A stretch of DNA of 64,000 nt from assembly GCF_039543505.1 (NCBI RefSeq), contig NZ_BAABJW010000002.1, positions 496,001 through 560,000 on the forward strand, in the 5' to 3' direction. The first letter of the stretch is position 1; each line of letters begins with the position of its first letter. The notes under the pieces are model-generated. The model was not told the DNA's origin, searched no databases, and saw only the letters and a list, made by a program, of their open reading frames with translations. This document shows, one piece after another, positions 43,113-51,012 of the stretch. Both the position numbers and the translations under genes were made by a program. Source of the DNA: Litoribaculum gwangyangense. Its GTDB lineage: Bacteria; Bacteroidota; Bacteroidia; Flavobacteriales; Flavobacteriaceae.

Positions 43113-44267
43113 TTATTTTAATATTATGACTTTGTTCTTTATTTCATAGCTCTCAATTATTTTAAATTTTTTAATGGTTTTCAGTATTTCTTCTATATTT
43201 TGCTGTTTATCAAGCACACCAAAAAACTTAACCTCTTCCAGTGATTTATTTTCAAAAACCACATCCATATCGTACCATCGAGATAATACCTTCATAATCT
43301 CCTTTAATGGTTTTCTTTCAAAACTAAATACACCATCTTTCCAAGAGATTTCGTTGTAAACATCAACTTCTGTTATTACTAAATCATTTGTTTTGAGATT
43401 AACATTTGATTGCTCATAAGGAAGTAGTTTTTGAATTCTATTTTCAAAATTAACAGCCACTTTTCCTTCAACTAATGTTGTGTAGATATTTGATTCGTCT
43501 TTATATGCTTTAAGATTAAATTGAGTGCCTAACACCTCTATTTCTTGAGATTGATTGAATACTTTGAATTTAGCACCTTTATGTTTTTTACTAGGGGATA
43601 CATCAAAATAAGCTTCACCATAGACTAATTCAACTTCTCGATCAACACCGTCTATAAATGCTACTGGATATTTTAATTGTGATTCTGAATTTAACCAAAC
43701 TTTCGTTCCATCTGATAACTTGACAAAAAATTGCCCACCTCTTGGAATAGTTAAATAATTATAAACTATTTCCTTACTACTTCCAGCCTCATAAACAAGT
43801 TCCTCTCCATTACTTTTAACATTTTGTGTTTCATATAAATCTCCTTTCTCTAAGGCAACCTGAGAACCGTCTTCTAAAGTAAGTGTTGCTTTGTCCGTAC
43901 CTGTTTGAATGGTATTTACAATTATTGGAGTGTTTTCGATAGAATTATTCAATTTGTTTTGGTTAAATAAATACACTGAAACCAAAATACCCACCAGTAC
44001 AGCAGCATACTTAGTGTAATTTAGTATTCTTCTTTGTTTCAAGCGCCTTTTCTCTTCTTGAATAAGGTTGGTAATCAAACGCTTTGTCTTAAATGTGTCT
44101 GTTTTTTTCAAATTATAGTCTATTGTATAATTAACTTTAACATAATTTATAAACTCCTGCTCGTTTTCAGGTTTTGTTGCCCATAGTTCCAAATCATCTA
44201 ATTCTTCAAATGAAGCTTGATCGATAAGGTATTTTGCAATGATTTTTTCAATTTGTTTTGAGGCCAT
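43113..44267 (-). CDS. FecR-family anti-sigma factor
   Basis: A 384-residue inner-membrane regulator. Residues 1-80 are the cytoplasmic sigma-binding part, one transmembrane helix lies at about 83-102, the FecR domain covers about 165-265 (TIPRGGQFFVKLSDGTKVWLN is a typical block, residues near 173-193), and the C-terminal DUF4974-type STN-interacting domain covers about 310-384. It is divergent from its sigma factor gene and followed by an STN-bearing SusC, a complete trans-envelope signalling set. Confidence 0.95.
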   Translation of the reverse strand: MASKQIEKIIAKYLIDQASFEELDDLELWATKPENEQEFINYVKVNYTIDYNLKKTDTFKTKRLITNLIQEEKRRLKQRRILNYTKYAAVLVGILVSVYLFNQNKLNNSIENTPIIVNTIQTGTDKATLTLEDGSQVALEKGDLYETQNVKSNGEELVYEAGSSKEIVYNYLTIPRGGQFFVKLSDGTKVWLNSESQLKYPVAFIDGVDREVELVYGEAYFDVSPSKKHKGAKFKVFNQSQEIEVLGTQFNLKAYKDESNIYTTLVEGKVAVNFENRIQKLLPYEQSNVNLKTNDLVITEVDVYNEISWKDGVFSFERKPLKEIMKVLSRWYDMDVVFENKSLEEVKFFGVLDKQQNIEEILKTIKKFKIIESYEIKNKVIILK

Positions 44268-44285
44268 CTCAGATGTATACTTTTA

Positions 44286-44363
44286 ATTAAAGCGAAGCAA
44301 AATTTACCAACCCTAACTTTTTTTGATACTTTTTTTTATATTTTCGCATTAAAGCGTATCAAA
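44286..44363. promoter_or_regulatory. Repeats in the fecI-fecR intergenic region
   Basis: The 112-bp divergent region has an inverted repeat TTTGATAC (44322-44329) / GTATCAAA (44356-44363) and a direct repeat ATTAAAGCG (44286-44294 and 44348-44356). They are candidate sites for the ECF sigma factor or a co-regulator. No clear TAnnTTTG was found. Confidence 0.35.
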
Positions 44364-44379
44364 TTATATTAATTTCCAA

Positions 44380-44970
44380 ATGAGAATAGTTTACAATAAC
44401 GATATTGAACTTATAAAAGCTCTTAAAGAAGGCAAGGAAATAGCCTATAATTTTTTGATTGACTCTTATCAGCAAAAATTACATGCCTACGCTTTTGGAT
44501 TGCTCAAAGACCATGAGTTATCTGAAGATGTTGTTCAAAATATATTTGTTTATATCTGGAAAAACAGATTGAACCTCAAAGATGACTTTTCAATAAAAAA
44601 TTATTTATACAGAGCTATATATAATGAATGTATTGATTATTATCGCAAAAGAAAAGCTGTCACTGCTTTAGAAAAAAAATATATTGATGCTTTAAATCAT
44701 GTTGTTGAGGAGGCAGACGAAAACTCTTTAGAAAAGTTAATTGCATTGGTAAAAAAAGAAATTGAGAATTTACCTCCTAAGTGTAAAAAGACTTTTATTT
44801 TGAGTAAACAAGAAGGGCTTACAAATATAGAAATAGCTGAATACTTAAACATTTCCATTAAATCTGTTGAAGCTCATATAACAAAGGCCTTTTCTATACT
44901 AAGAAAAACACTTGGTGATAAAACTAATGGTGTTTTATTTTTACTATTTGGTAGTACAAAACGATTATAA
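44380..44970 (+). CDS. ECF RNA polymerase sigma factor (FecI type)
   Basis: A 196-residue ECF sigma factor. Region 2 (about 24-95) includes AYAFGLLKDHELSEDVVQNIFVYIWKNR-type helices and YLYRAIYNECIDYYRK; region 4 (about 125-180) has LPPKCKKTFILSKQEGLTNIEIAE and a recognition helix ISIKSVEAHI. It is divergent from the fecR gene, which encodes its likely anti-sigma factor, and probably drives the susC-susD-phosphodiesterase operon. Confidence 0.95.
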   Translation: MRIVYNNDIELIKALKEGKEIAYNFLIDSYQQKLHAYAFGLLKDHELSEDVVQNIFVYIWKNRLNLKDDFSIKNYLYRAIYNECIDYYRKRKAVTALEKKYIDALNHVVEEADENSLEKLIALVKKEIENLPPKCKKTFILSKQEGLTNIEIAEYLNISIKSVEAHITKAFSILRKTLGDKTNGVLFLLFGSTKRL

Positions 44971-45320
44971 ATTAACTAGCATTATTAGATTTTAAGATTT
45001 ATCTCGATTCGCATTTATTTTCTCTTTAAGTCTTAGCATATCTTAACTAACCTTTTTCTAAATTACTTTAGCGTAAATTTGAGTAGTAGATTTTCTGGAA
45101 TGCCCTAATAATTTTGAAAAAAAAGAGTATAATTATTTACTAAGTTTAAATATTAAGTTCTCCCTTTGAGTTTTAGAATATATTCCTAAACAATCTAATT
45201 AAATAATTTAATTAGATAAAACTAGCCTAAATTGTTTTTAAAAGTGATATTTAATGAAATGCAAAATAAAACTGAGAAAGCAATTTATTTTATGTAAATC
45301 TTAATGTTTATTTGAATTTT
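44971..45320. other. Non-coding AT-rich gap with a perfect palindrome
   Basis: About 350 bp between fecI and the beta-helix gene, both ending here. I see no coding frame. The only structure is a perfect inverted repeat TCTAATTAAAT-A-ATTTAATTAGA at 45194-45216, which could be an operator or a weak bidirectional terminator. The gap marks the border between the phosphodiesterase locus and the sulfatase locus. Confidence 0.5.
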
Positions 45321-46982
45321 TTAAGGTTCAATAGCTCCTAAACTAGGGTTCCCTTTTATCATATTGCCCAAGATATCCCTTTCAAGTTGTAAAGTTGGTA
45401 TTAAGCCTATTTTATCGTCTTGCAAGAGTGGAATTTTTATTCCCTTATTCTTAACTAAAGTTAGGTTCGTTGGTAAATAATCTTCAATATTTATTCCGCC
45501 TTTGTTCGTAAATTCCGGATTTCCTATGATTGGTTCAATATCTATAATTCCAATGTCTTCTGGCCAATTATTTTTATCTATAAATAAATTATTCTTAAAG
45601 AAAACGTTTTCTGCTAAATCTCCAGATAACTCATCTGGTTTATATTGATCGCCTAAAACAGCTTTAGCGCCACCCTCTAGATAAAAGATATTGTTGGCAA
45701 TAAGTATCCCCTTGCTTGAGTTATCAATAGCTATTTTTGAAATAATGGAGTCATTTACATAAATGGTATTGTTATAAAAATATGAATTAACAGGTCCTTT
45801 TCTTACTTTTTTATTTCCTTGATAACCACTAAGCCAGAAAATTTTGCCTTCTTGAAAGGCTCCATCAACCCCTTTTACTCTGTGGCCATCATTAATACTA
45901 ATATTATAGCGATAAGAACAATTATAATTATTCCCTAAAATTTCGCAAAAACCACCTGCATTATAAGCACTTAAGTTGTATTGTAAAACAATATTATCGC
46001 AATTAAAATCAATATGAGCTCCGGCCGAATCTCCTGGACCATTAGCGTATAAAAACTTATTTTTTTCAATTAAAACATGCGATGACCCCCAAGTCCATAG
46101 TCCACTGCCTCTTCCCCATTTCCTGCTATCGTCTTGACTACCTGAGTGTGAAACTAAATTATTTCTAACCTGAACTGATTTTACTCCAGACATCTGAATT
46201 CCTGGTCCACCCGTTTTTTTAATAGCGTTTTCTTTTATGTCAACATTGCTAATATTCTTATTGGTACCTGTTAATTTTATTCCGGTATGCGACACATTAC
46301 TTATGGTACAATTCTTTATGGTAATATTATCAATTTTATGATTCGTAAGATTGATTACCCTAATTCCCCAACCGTATTTTTGAGTTCCGTTAGCCGTTTT
46401 AACTTCATCTTTTCCTCTCTCATAACCAAAATGCTCATAGTATACATTATCAATTATAATATTTTCTATAACTATATTTTGCATGAGCTTAGCTTGGGTA
46501 TTGTTGATTAAAATACCACAAAGCATTTCAGTGTTTTTTGAAGGTTTATTAAAACCATTAGCTGTTAATTGAATGTGGGAAATATTAAAAAAACTTGAGT
46601 TTTCAATTAAAATTCCGTTTAAATTATCTTGAAAATCTATAATTGCGGGTTTAAAAATTTCATGGTCATTCCAAACAACTGTAGTTACAATTATTGGCTT
46701 ATTAACAGTTCCATTTTTATTGATAAAAATAAGTCCATTTTTATAGGTTTGTCCAGAAGCTAGTAAAACTCTATCCCCTGGCAAAAGATTTATTTTAGAA
46801 ATTGTTTTTAATGTTTTAAAAGCCTTTCCCTTTGAAGTTCCAATATTAGAGTCATTCCCCTTTTCAGGATGAACGTAATAATCCTTGGCTATCAAATTAT
46901 TCTGTAGTAAAAGAAACGTTAAAAAAACGACGTATCTTAGATTTATAACTTTTTTTAATAATAACATTTTTGACAAAACCAT
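45321..46982 (-). CDS. Secreted right-handed beta-helix protein (polysaccharide lyase-like)
   Basis: A 553-residue exported protein whose mature part starts KDYYVHPEKGNDSNIGTS, the usual opening of parallel beta-helix (pectate-lyase-like) proteins. Repeated N-x-I-x-I-x-N turns (IVIENIIIDNV, ITIKNCTISNVSHTGIKLTG, VQVRNNLVSHSG) cover residues about 100-450. Such folds include polysaccharide lyases, some glycoside hydrolases and epimerases; no catalytic residues can be assigned by eye. A second ATG at 46967 would give a shorter signal peptide. It is the last gene of the minus-strand sulfatase operon, so it probably acts on the same sulfated glycan. Confidence 0.82.
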   Translation of the reverse strand: MVLSKMLLLKKVINLRYVVFLTFLLLQNNLIAKDYYVHPEKGNDSNIGTSKGKAFKTLKTISKINLLPGDRVLLASGQTYKNGLIFINKNGTVNKPIIVTTVVWNDHEIFKPAIIDFQDNLNGILIENSSFFNISHIQLTANGFNKPSKNTEMLCGILINNTQAKLMQNIVIENIIIDNVYYEHFGYERGKDEVKTANGTQKYGWGIRVINLTNHKIDNITIKNCTISNVSHTGIKLTGTNKNISNVDIKENAIKKTGGPGIQMSGVKSVQVRNNLVSHSGSQDDSRKWGRGSGLWTWGSSHVLIEKNKFLYANGPGDSAGAHIDFNCDNIVLQYNLSAYNAGGFCEILGNNYNCSYRYNISINDGHRVKGVDGAFQEGKIFWLSGYQGNKKVRKGPVNSYFYNNTIYVNDSIISKIAIDNSSKGILIANNIFYLEGGAKAVLGDQYKPDELSGDLAENVFFKNNLFIDKNNWPEDIGIIDIEPIIGNPEFTNKGGINIEDYLPTNLTLVKNKGIKIPLLQDDKIGLIPTLQLERDILGNMIKGNPSLGAIEP

Positions 46983-46988
46983 TTTTAT

Positions 46989-47138
46989 TTAATCTATTAA
47001 TATTCGATTAGTATATCCCAACCATGGATATGGCATTGATTCAGCGCCAATCGCTTCAAAATTTCCATTAATTATAAGATTTCGTCCAAAACAAACACAG
47101 GTGATGAACGACATAAAAATACTGTTGCTTAATTTCAT
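46989..47138 (-). pseudogene. 49-codon truncated gene: signal peptide plus start of a carbohydrate-binding-like domain
   Basis: A short frame begins MKLSNSIFMSFITCVCFG, a plausible signal peptide, then NLIINGNFEAIG and PYPWLGYTNRILID before TAA. The N-G-N-F-E...PW-GY pattern matches the first strand of the CBM4-like domain of the GH128 protein encoded nearby (LIVNGGFETG...PWQGF). The frame starts 21 bp behind the sulfatase gene and stops 6 bp before the beta-helix gene. I read it as the 5' end of a secreted binding protein lost by deletion, though translation of a small peptide is possible. Confidence 0.5.
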
Positions 47139-47159
47139 AAAGAATTTCAAAAGAGAAAA

Positions 47160-48593
47160 TTACTCAGATAAAGAAATATTTTTGTCTGAAGGGGATTTAT
47201 ACAATACTGGTTTATTGTTCATTAAATTTTGATGAATTTGGTAGGTAACATCTTCCCAGGGTTTACCCTCATGCCAAAGCGGATCCTCTAGCTGGCTTTC
47301 CCATTCCTTAAGGCTATTTAATAGCAGGTTGAATTGAGCACTGTCTTCACTAGCTAAATTATATGTTTCTCCTAAATCATTGGCTAAGTTATACATAGTT
47401 GAACCATAATCTTTTAAGTGTATTAACTTATAATCACCAATTCTAACTGCCGATTCATCTAACTTTCTCCAGTATAACTCATCATGTGGGTTTCCTTTTT
47501 TTTGCCCAGATAAATAAGGTATTAAGTTAGTTCCATCCAATTCTAAATTGTCCTCTGTTTTTATTTTTGCAGCTGCTATAGAGGTGCTAAAAATATCTAA
47601 GGATGATGTTAATCCATGAAATTTTTGGTCGCCTTTAATTTTACTAGGCCAACTTAAAATAAATGGAACGCGTTGCCCTCCTTCAAACTTGTTGCCTTTC
47701 CAGCCCTTTAAAGGTCCATTTTTTGAAGTGTTGTTATGAGCGCCTCCATTATCACTTAAAAAATAAATTAAGGTGTTGTCTAAAATGTCAAGTTCTTTCA
47801 ATTTGTTTCGCAGTTTACCAATATTTTCATCCAAAGACCATGTCATAGCTGCCAAATGTTGCCTAGGATGATTCTGGTATTTTTTAAGATCCGATTCTTT
47901 TGCTTCCATAGGTGTATGTACAGCATTAAAAGCTAGATACATAAAAAATGGTTGGTCTTTATTTTCTTCCACAAAACTTACTGAACGATTTCCTAGCACA
48001 TCGGTAATATATCCGTCAAATTTAACTTGTTTACCATTTTGTTGGAGCATATGCTCTCGCGAGGGATTATGCATTGGAAAATATGAGCGTCCTCCAGCTA
48101 AAAAACCATAAAATTCATCAAACCCCCTATATCTGGGGTGATCTGTTGGTGTGGCTCCTAAATGCCACTTTCCTATCGCTATGGTTTTATAGTTATTCCT
48201 CTTGAAAACATCAGCCATAGTCACTACATCATTGGATAATCCAATATCGCCACTTTCGATATCTCCTGTACCATTAGCTTCAAAGCCAAAACGTTGCTGG
48301 TATTTACCGGTAATAATTCCTGCTCTAGATGGCGCACAAACCGTTGCGCTTACATGGGCATCTGTAAATATAACACCAGCTTTAGCTAGGGCATCTATAT
48401 TTGGTGTCTCTAAATCTTCACTCCCCATAAAACCAAAATCCACATAGCCAGCGTCATCAACTATAATAACAATAATATTAGGCTTTTCATTTTTCTTTTC
48501 TATAGCCAATGTCATCAAATCAGTATTCTTTATTTTGTTACCACATGACAACAAAATAAATATTAAGCTAAATAGAAAAATGTGTTTTTTCAT
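47160..48593 (-). CDS. Sulfatase lipoprotein (type I, formylglycine-dependent)
   Basis: A 477-residue lipoprotein (lipobox ending at C17). The sulfatase motif is VCAPSRAGIITG with C86 to be converted to formylglycine, followed by GKWHLG; the metal-binding DD of IVDDAGYVDFG (near 46-47) and SDNGGAHNNTSKNG near 290 are present. It removes sulfate esters from a polysaccharide at the cell envelope. It has the same overall layout as the sulfatase at 60034-61464. It belongs to the minus-strand susC-susD-GH128 operon. The maturing formylglycine enzyme is not in this window. Confidence 0.93.
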   Translation of the reverse strand: MKKHIFLFSLIFILLSCGNKIKNTDLMTLAIEKKNEKPNIIVIIVDDAGYVDFGFMGSEDLETPNIDALAKAGVIFTDAHVSATVCAPSRAGIITGKYQQRFGFEANGTGDIESGDIGLSNDVVTMADVFKRNNYKTIAIGKWHLGATPTDHPRYRGFDEFYGFLAGGRSYFPMHNPSREHMLQQNGKQVKFDGYITDVLGNRSVSFVEENKDQPFFMYLAFNAVHTPMEAKESDLKKYQNHPRQHLAAMTWSLDENIGKLRNKLKELDILDNTLIYFLSDNGGAHNNTSKNGPLKGWKGNKFEGGQRVPFILSWPSKIKGDQKFHGLTSSLDIFSTSIAAAKIKTEDNLELDGTNLIPYLSGQKKGNPHDELYWRKLDESAVRIGDYKLIHLKDYGSTMYNLANDLGETYNLASEDSAQFNLLLNSLKEWESQLEDPLWHEGKPWEDVTYQIHQNLMNNKPVLYKSPSDKNISLSE

Positions 48594-48635
48594 TACTATT
48601 TAATTAAAGTAATATTTTAAAAATGAGTAAATAAC

Positions 48636-48645
48636 AGGGGCCCCT
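48636..48645. repeat. GC palindrome behind the secreted binding-protein gene
   Basis: AGGGGCCCCT is a perfect 10-bp palindrome in otherwise AT-rich DNA between the binding-protein gene and the sulfatase gene. A nearby CCCC could compete for pairing. Function not evident. Confidence 0.3.
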
Positions 48646-48715
48646 TAATGATTAAAAAAAGAAACCCCAGCTATTAACGTGCTACATAAATAAAAAACAA
48701 ACTACTAATCAATTA

Positions 48716-49534
48716 TTATTTTTTTATAAACTTATAGGTGCCTACAGCATCTTGAATAAAGGCTTTAACTAAATAAACCCCATTTGATAGGCTGGAGATA
48801 TTAACATTTGCATTTCTACTATTTATAACCTCATTTTTCACCTCTTGACCAAGTAGATTATAAACTTCAATTTTATCTATATTGGTAACAGCCGAAATAT
48901 TCAAACACTCACTGGCAGGGTTTGGATAAGATTTAAAATTGAATTTTGCTAAATCAGTCACTGATGCAGTACCATTTAATGTAACAGAAAAATTATCAAT
49001 TTCCATTGTGTTTGCGGCACCAAAATTGTATATCTGGATCCTAGCTCTGTTATATCCCGCTGGTACAGTAAATGAAGCTGTTGTGGTTCCAAAAGTGTTG
49101 TTGGCATTTTCAACAATCCTACCTGGGTTAGCACCACCTTGAGCGCCATTAGTAGAAGACGCTGGAGCATCTGCATTCACTTGCACAAAAGGTGCTACAT
49201 CATCATTTGAACAACGCATAGTAACAACATGTATACCATTTGATGTTACTACATCAAATGACACGTCATAAACTTCCCCCTCAGTAACAATAATGTTAGA
49301 GGTTCTTACATACAAATCATTTGCTCCACTTGCATGAACAGCTTTTAAGACTTTCGATGTGTTGCCCAATCCTGTTGCAATCTCAATAGTAGATGAGCCT
49401 CCAGACAATTGGTGACCAGCATCACCCCCTGGATCGCCGACAGTAAAACTTTCATAATCTTGATTGAATACTTGGGCATTTGCAAAGACCAGTGCGAATA
49501 GCGTTAAAAGATAAAATAGTGTAATTTTTTTCAT
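48716..49534 (-). CDS. Secreted carbohydrate-binding-like protein with T9SS sorting domain
   Basis: A 272-residue exported protein (signal 1-20). Residues 22-190 form a single beta-sandwich with the layout of CBM4/CBM6-type domains (FTVGDPGGDAGHQ near the start, RARIQIYNFGAANTMEIDNFSV at the end). Residues about 203-272 (SYPNPASECLNI... GTYKFIKK) are a type A T9SS sorting domain. There is no catalytic domain, so a surface or released glycan-binding role is likely. It lies between the GH128 gene and a sulfatase gene; a 16-bp perfect hairpin separates it from the former. Confidence 0.8.
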   Translation of the reverse strand: MKKITLFYLLTLFALVFANAQVFNQDYESFTVGDPGGDAGHQLSGGSSTIEIATGLGNTSKVLKAVHASGANDLYVRTSNIIVTEGEVYDVSFDVVTSNGIHVVTMRCSNDDVAPFVQVNADAPASSTNGAQGGANPGRIVENANNTFGTTTASFTVPAGYNRARIQIYNFGAANTMEIDNFSVTLNGTASVTDLAKFNFKSYPNPASECLNISAVTNIDKIEVYNLLGQEVKNEVINSRNANVNISSLSNGVYLVKAFIQDAVGTYKFIKK

Positions 49535-49571
49535 AATGTTTAGTTTTAATGGTTTATTAATTAATTTCAGT

Positions 49572-49611
49572 TATATCAACTATCAAGTTTAAAATCTTGA
49601 TAGTTGATATA
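49572..49611. repeat. Perfect 16-bp stem hairpin between GH128 and binding-protein genes
   Basis: TATATCAACTATCAAG (49572-49587) and its exact complement CTTGATAGTTGATATA (49596-49611) flank an 8-nt loop. No T-run follows on the minus strand. It may protect the upstream susC-susD-GH128 message or slow read-through. Confidence 0.7.
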
Positions 49612-49621
49612 TACAGTTCTA

Positions 49622-50992
49622 TTATTTTAGTTTGAGTGAAATATCATCTAAGAAAAATGGAGGGAATGTTGGATTTACTTGTCCTTTGTAAAACTGCACT
49701 CTTAATTGGGTTACACCTGCAGGCATTGTAAATTCATAAGTGGTTTCTTCCCATTGATCTGTTTTAGGAACTTCATTTAGAGTAAAAATCACACCTGCCG
49801 CTCCAGATACCGTAGCGTCTCTTAAAACTGGTTTAAATGAATTGGGTATAGTTTCTCTCCATTTCGACCAAAATTTTAATATGTATGTTTTCTCCGGTTC
49901 TACCGTAATAATTTGAAACATGGAACCATCATTGTTTTGTATGTTTCCGGAAAAGTTTCCTGTATGTGGTTCTGTAACGTCGGATATCACCACACCATTT
50001 TTAAAACCTTGCCATGGTGCAATAGTTCCAGTTTCAAAGCCTCCATTAACTATTAGTTCATTGGGGTCTACTTCAGGTTCAAATTCCGTATCCTGTCCTG
50101 GTCCAATTTGAGCATTTGGTTTATTGCCTGCATATATTTGACCTAAATCAGTAATAATACCATCCTCATCATAAAGAGCAGATGATGCTAAAGGAGCTCT
50201 CCCTACGCCATCAAACCATGCGTATCTATGTATATAATCAATATCGTCTAAAGCAGGTAGCAATTCATTCATAAACTGCATAACAGTCTCTTCACTATGG
50301 ATGTTGTTCGCCGGAGAAGTGGCATTCCAATCAGCCACTGCAAATTCGGTTATCCAAATGGGTCGTTCATAAGCGTTAAAAGTTTCCTTCATTTTATTAA
50401 TAAAACCCAATACATTTGGACCACCATAACTATGAACTGTTACAAAATCTATTCTCAAATTCAGTGCTTCAGCTTTTGCCATAAACTCTTGCATCCAATC
50501 ATTATTTGGGTTAACCGTCGCTGGAGATCCCAGAGGTACGCCTAATGTTTCTAGTTGCGGCCATAAGGCAATAGCCTCATCCACCGTCATGTTTGCCTGA
50601 GCAGCACCATCGGGCTCATTAAAACCTAGCACATATTTGACCTTACCATCGTCTATAAGCTGTTTAACCCTATCAAGGTTTTCTTGGTTTACTGAACCTT
50701 TTCCCCAAAACATCGGAACATATTCTACATTAGCAGGAATTTCTTCTCTAAGAATATTACCCCAACTATACATCCAATGAGCTTTTAACTCGCTGGTTTT
50801 ATGAGACCACCTTTTTGATTTATTTGTATAGGCAACACCTCTTTTACTAAGTTTCTGTTCTTCTGTTAATTGAATATTATCTTGACCAATATTTACTGGA
50901 TCGGCAGCAACTCCATCAAAATCGCCTATCACATTTTTTTCGCAGCTCACTATTAAGAGTGTCCACATTATTATTGCTAAATACTTTTTCAT
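49622..50992 (-). CDS. GH128-type endo-beta-1,3-glucanase lipoprotein with C-terminal CBM
   Basis: A 456-residue lipoprotein (lipobox ending at C17). Residues about 50-285 match the Asl1-like/GH128 TIM barrel: GVAYTN at the first strand, YVLGFNEPD with E126 as probable acid/base, FVTVHSYGG and WITEFAVADW with E216 as probable nucleophile. Known GH128 enzymes cleave beta-1,3-glucan. Residues about 310-456 are a CBM4-like beta-sandwich (LIVNGGFETG... FFLDDISLKL). It lies 20 bp behind susD and should be a surface enzyme of this locus. The presence of sulfatases suggests a modified or different glycan. Confidence 0.88.
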   Translation of the reverse strand: MKKYLAIIMWTLLIVSCEKNVIGDFDGVAADPVNIGQDNIQLTEEQKLSKRGVAYTNKSKRWSHKTSELKAHWMYSWGNILREEIPANVEYVPMFWGKGSVNQENLDRVKQLIDDGKVKYVLGFNEPDGAAQANMTVDEAIALWPQLETLGVPLGSPATVNPNNDWMQEFMAKAEALNLRIDFVTVHSYGGPNVLGFINKMKETFNAYERPIWITEFAVADWNATSPANNIHSEETVMQFMNELLPALDDIDYIHRYAWFDGVGRAPLASSALYDEDGIITDLGQIYAGNKPNAQIGPGQDTEFEPEVDPNELIVNGGFETGTIAPWQGFKNGVVISDVTEPHTGNFSGNIQNNDGSMFQIITVEPEKTYILKFWSKWRETIPNSFKPVLRDATVSGAAGVIFTLNEVPKTDQWEETTYEFTMPAGVTQLRVQFYKGQVNPTFPPFFLDDISLKLK

Positions 50993-51012
50993 CTTAAATT
51001 ATTTTTTAGTTA

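Noticed and set aside
48636..48645. Intrinsic terminator at the GGGGCCCC palindrome
   Set aside because: The stem is too short to have a loop and the T-run is on the wrong side for the minus-strand transcript; listed only as a palindrome.
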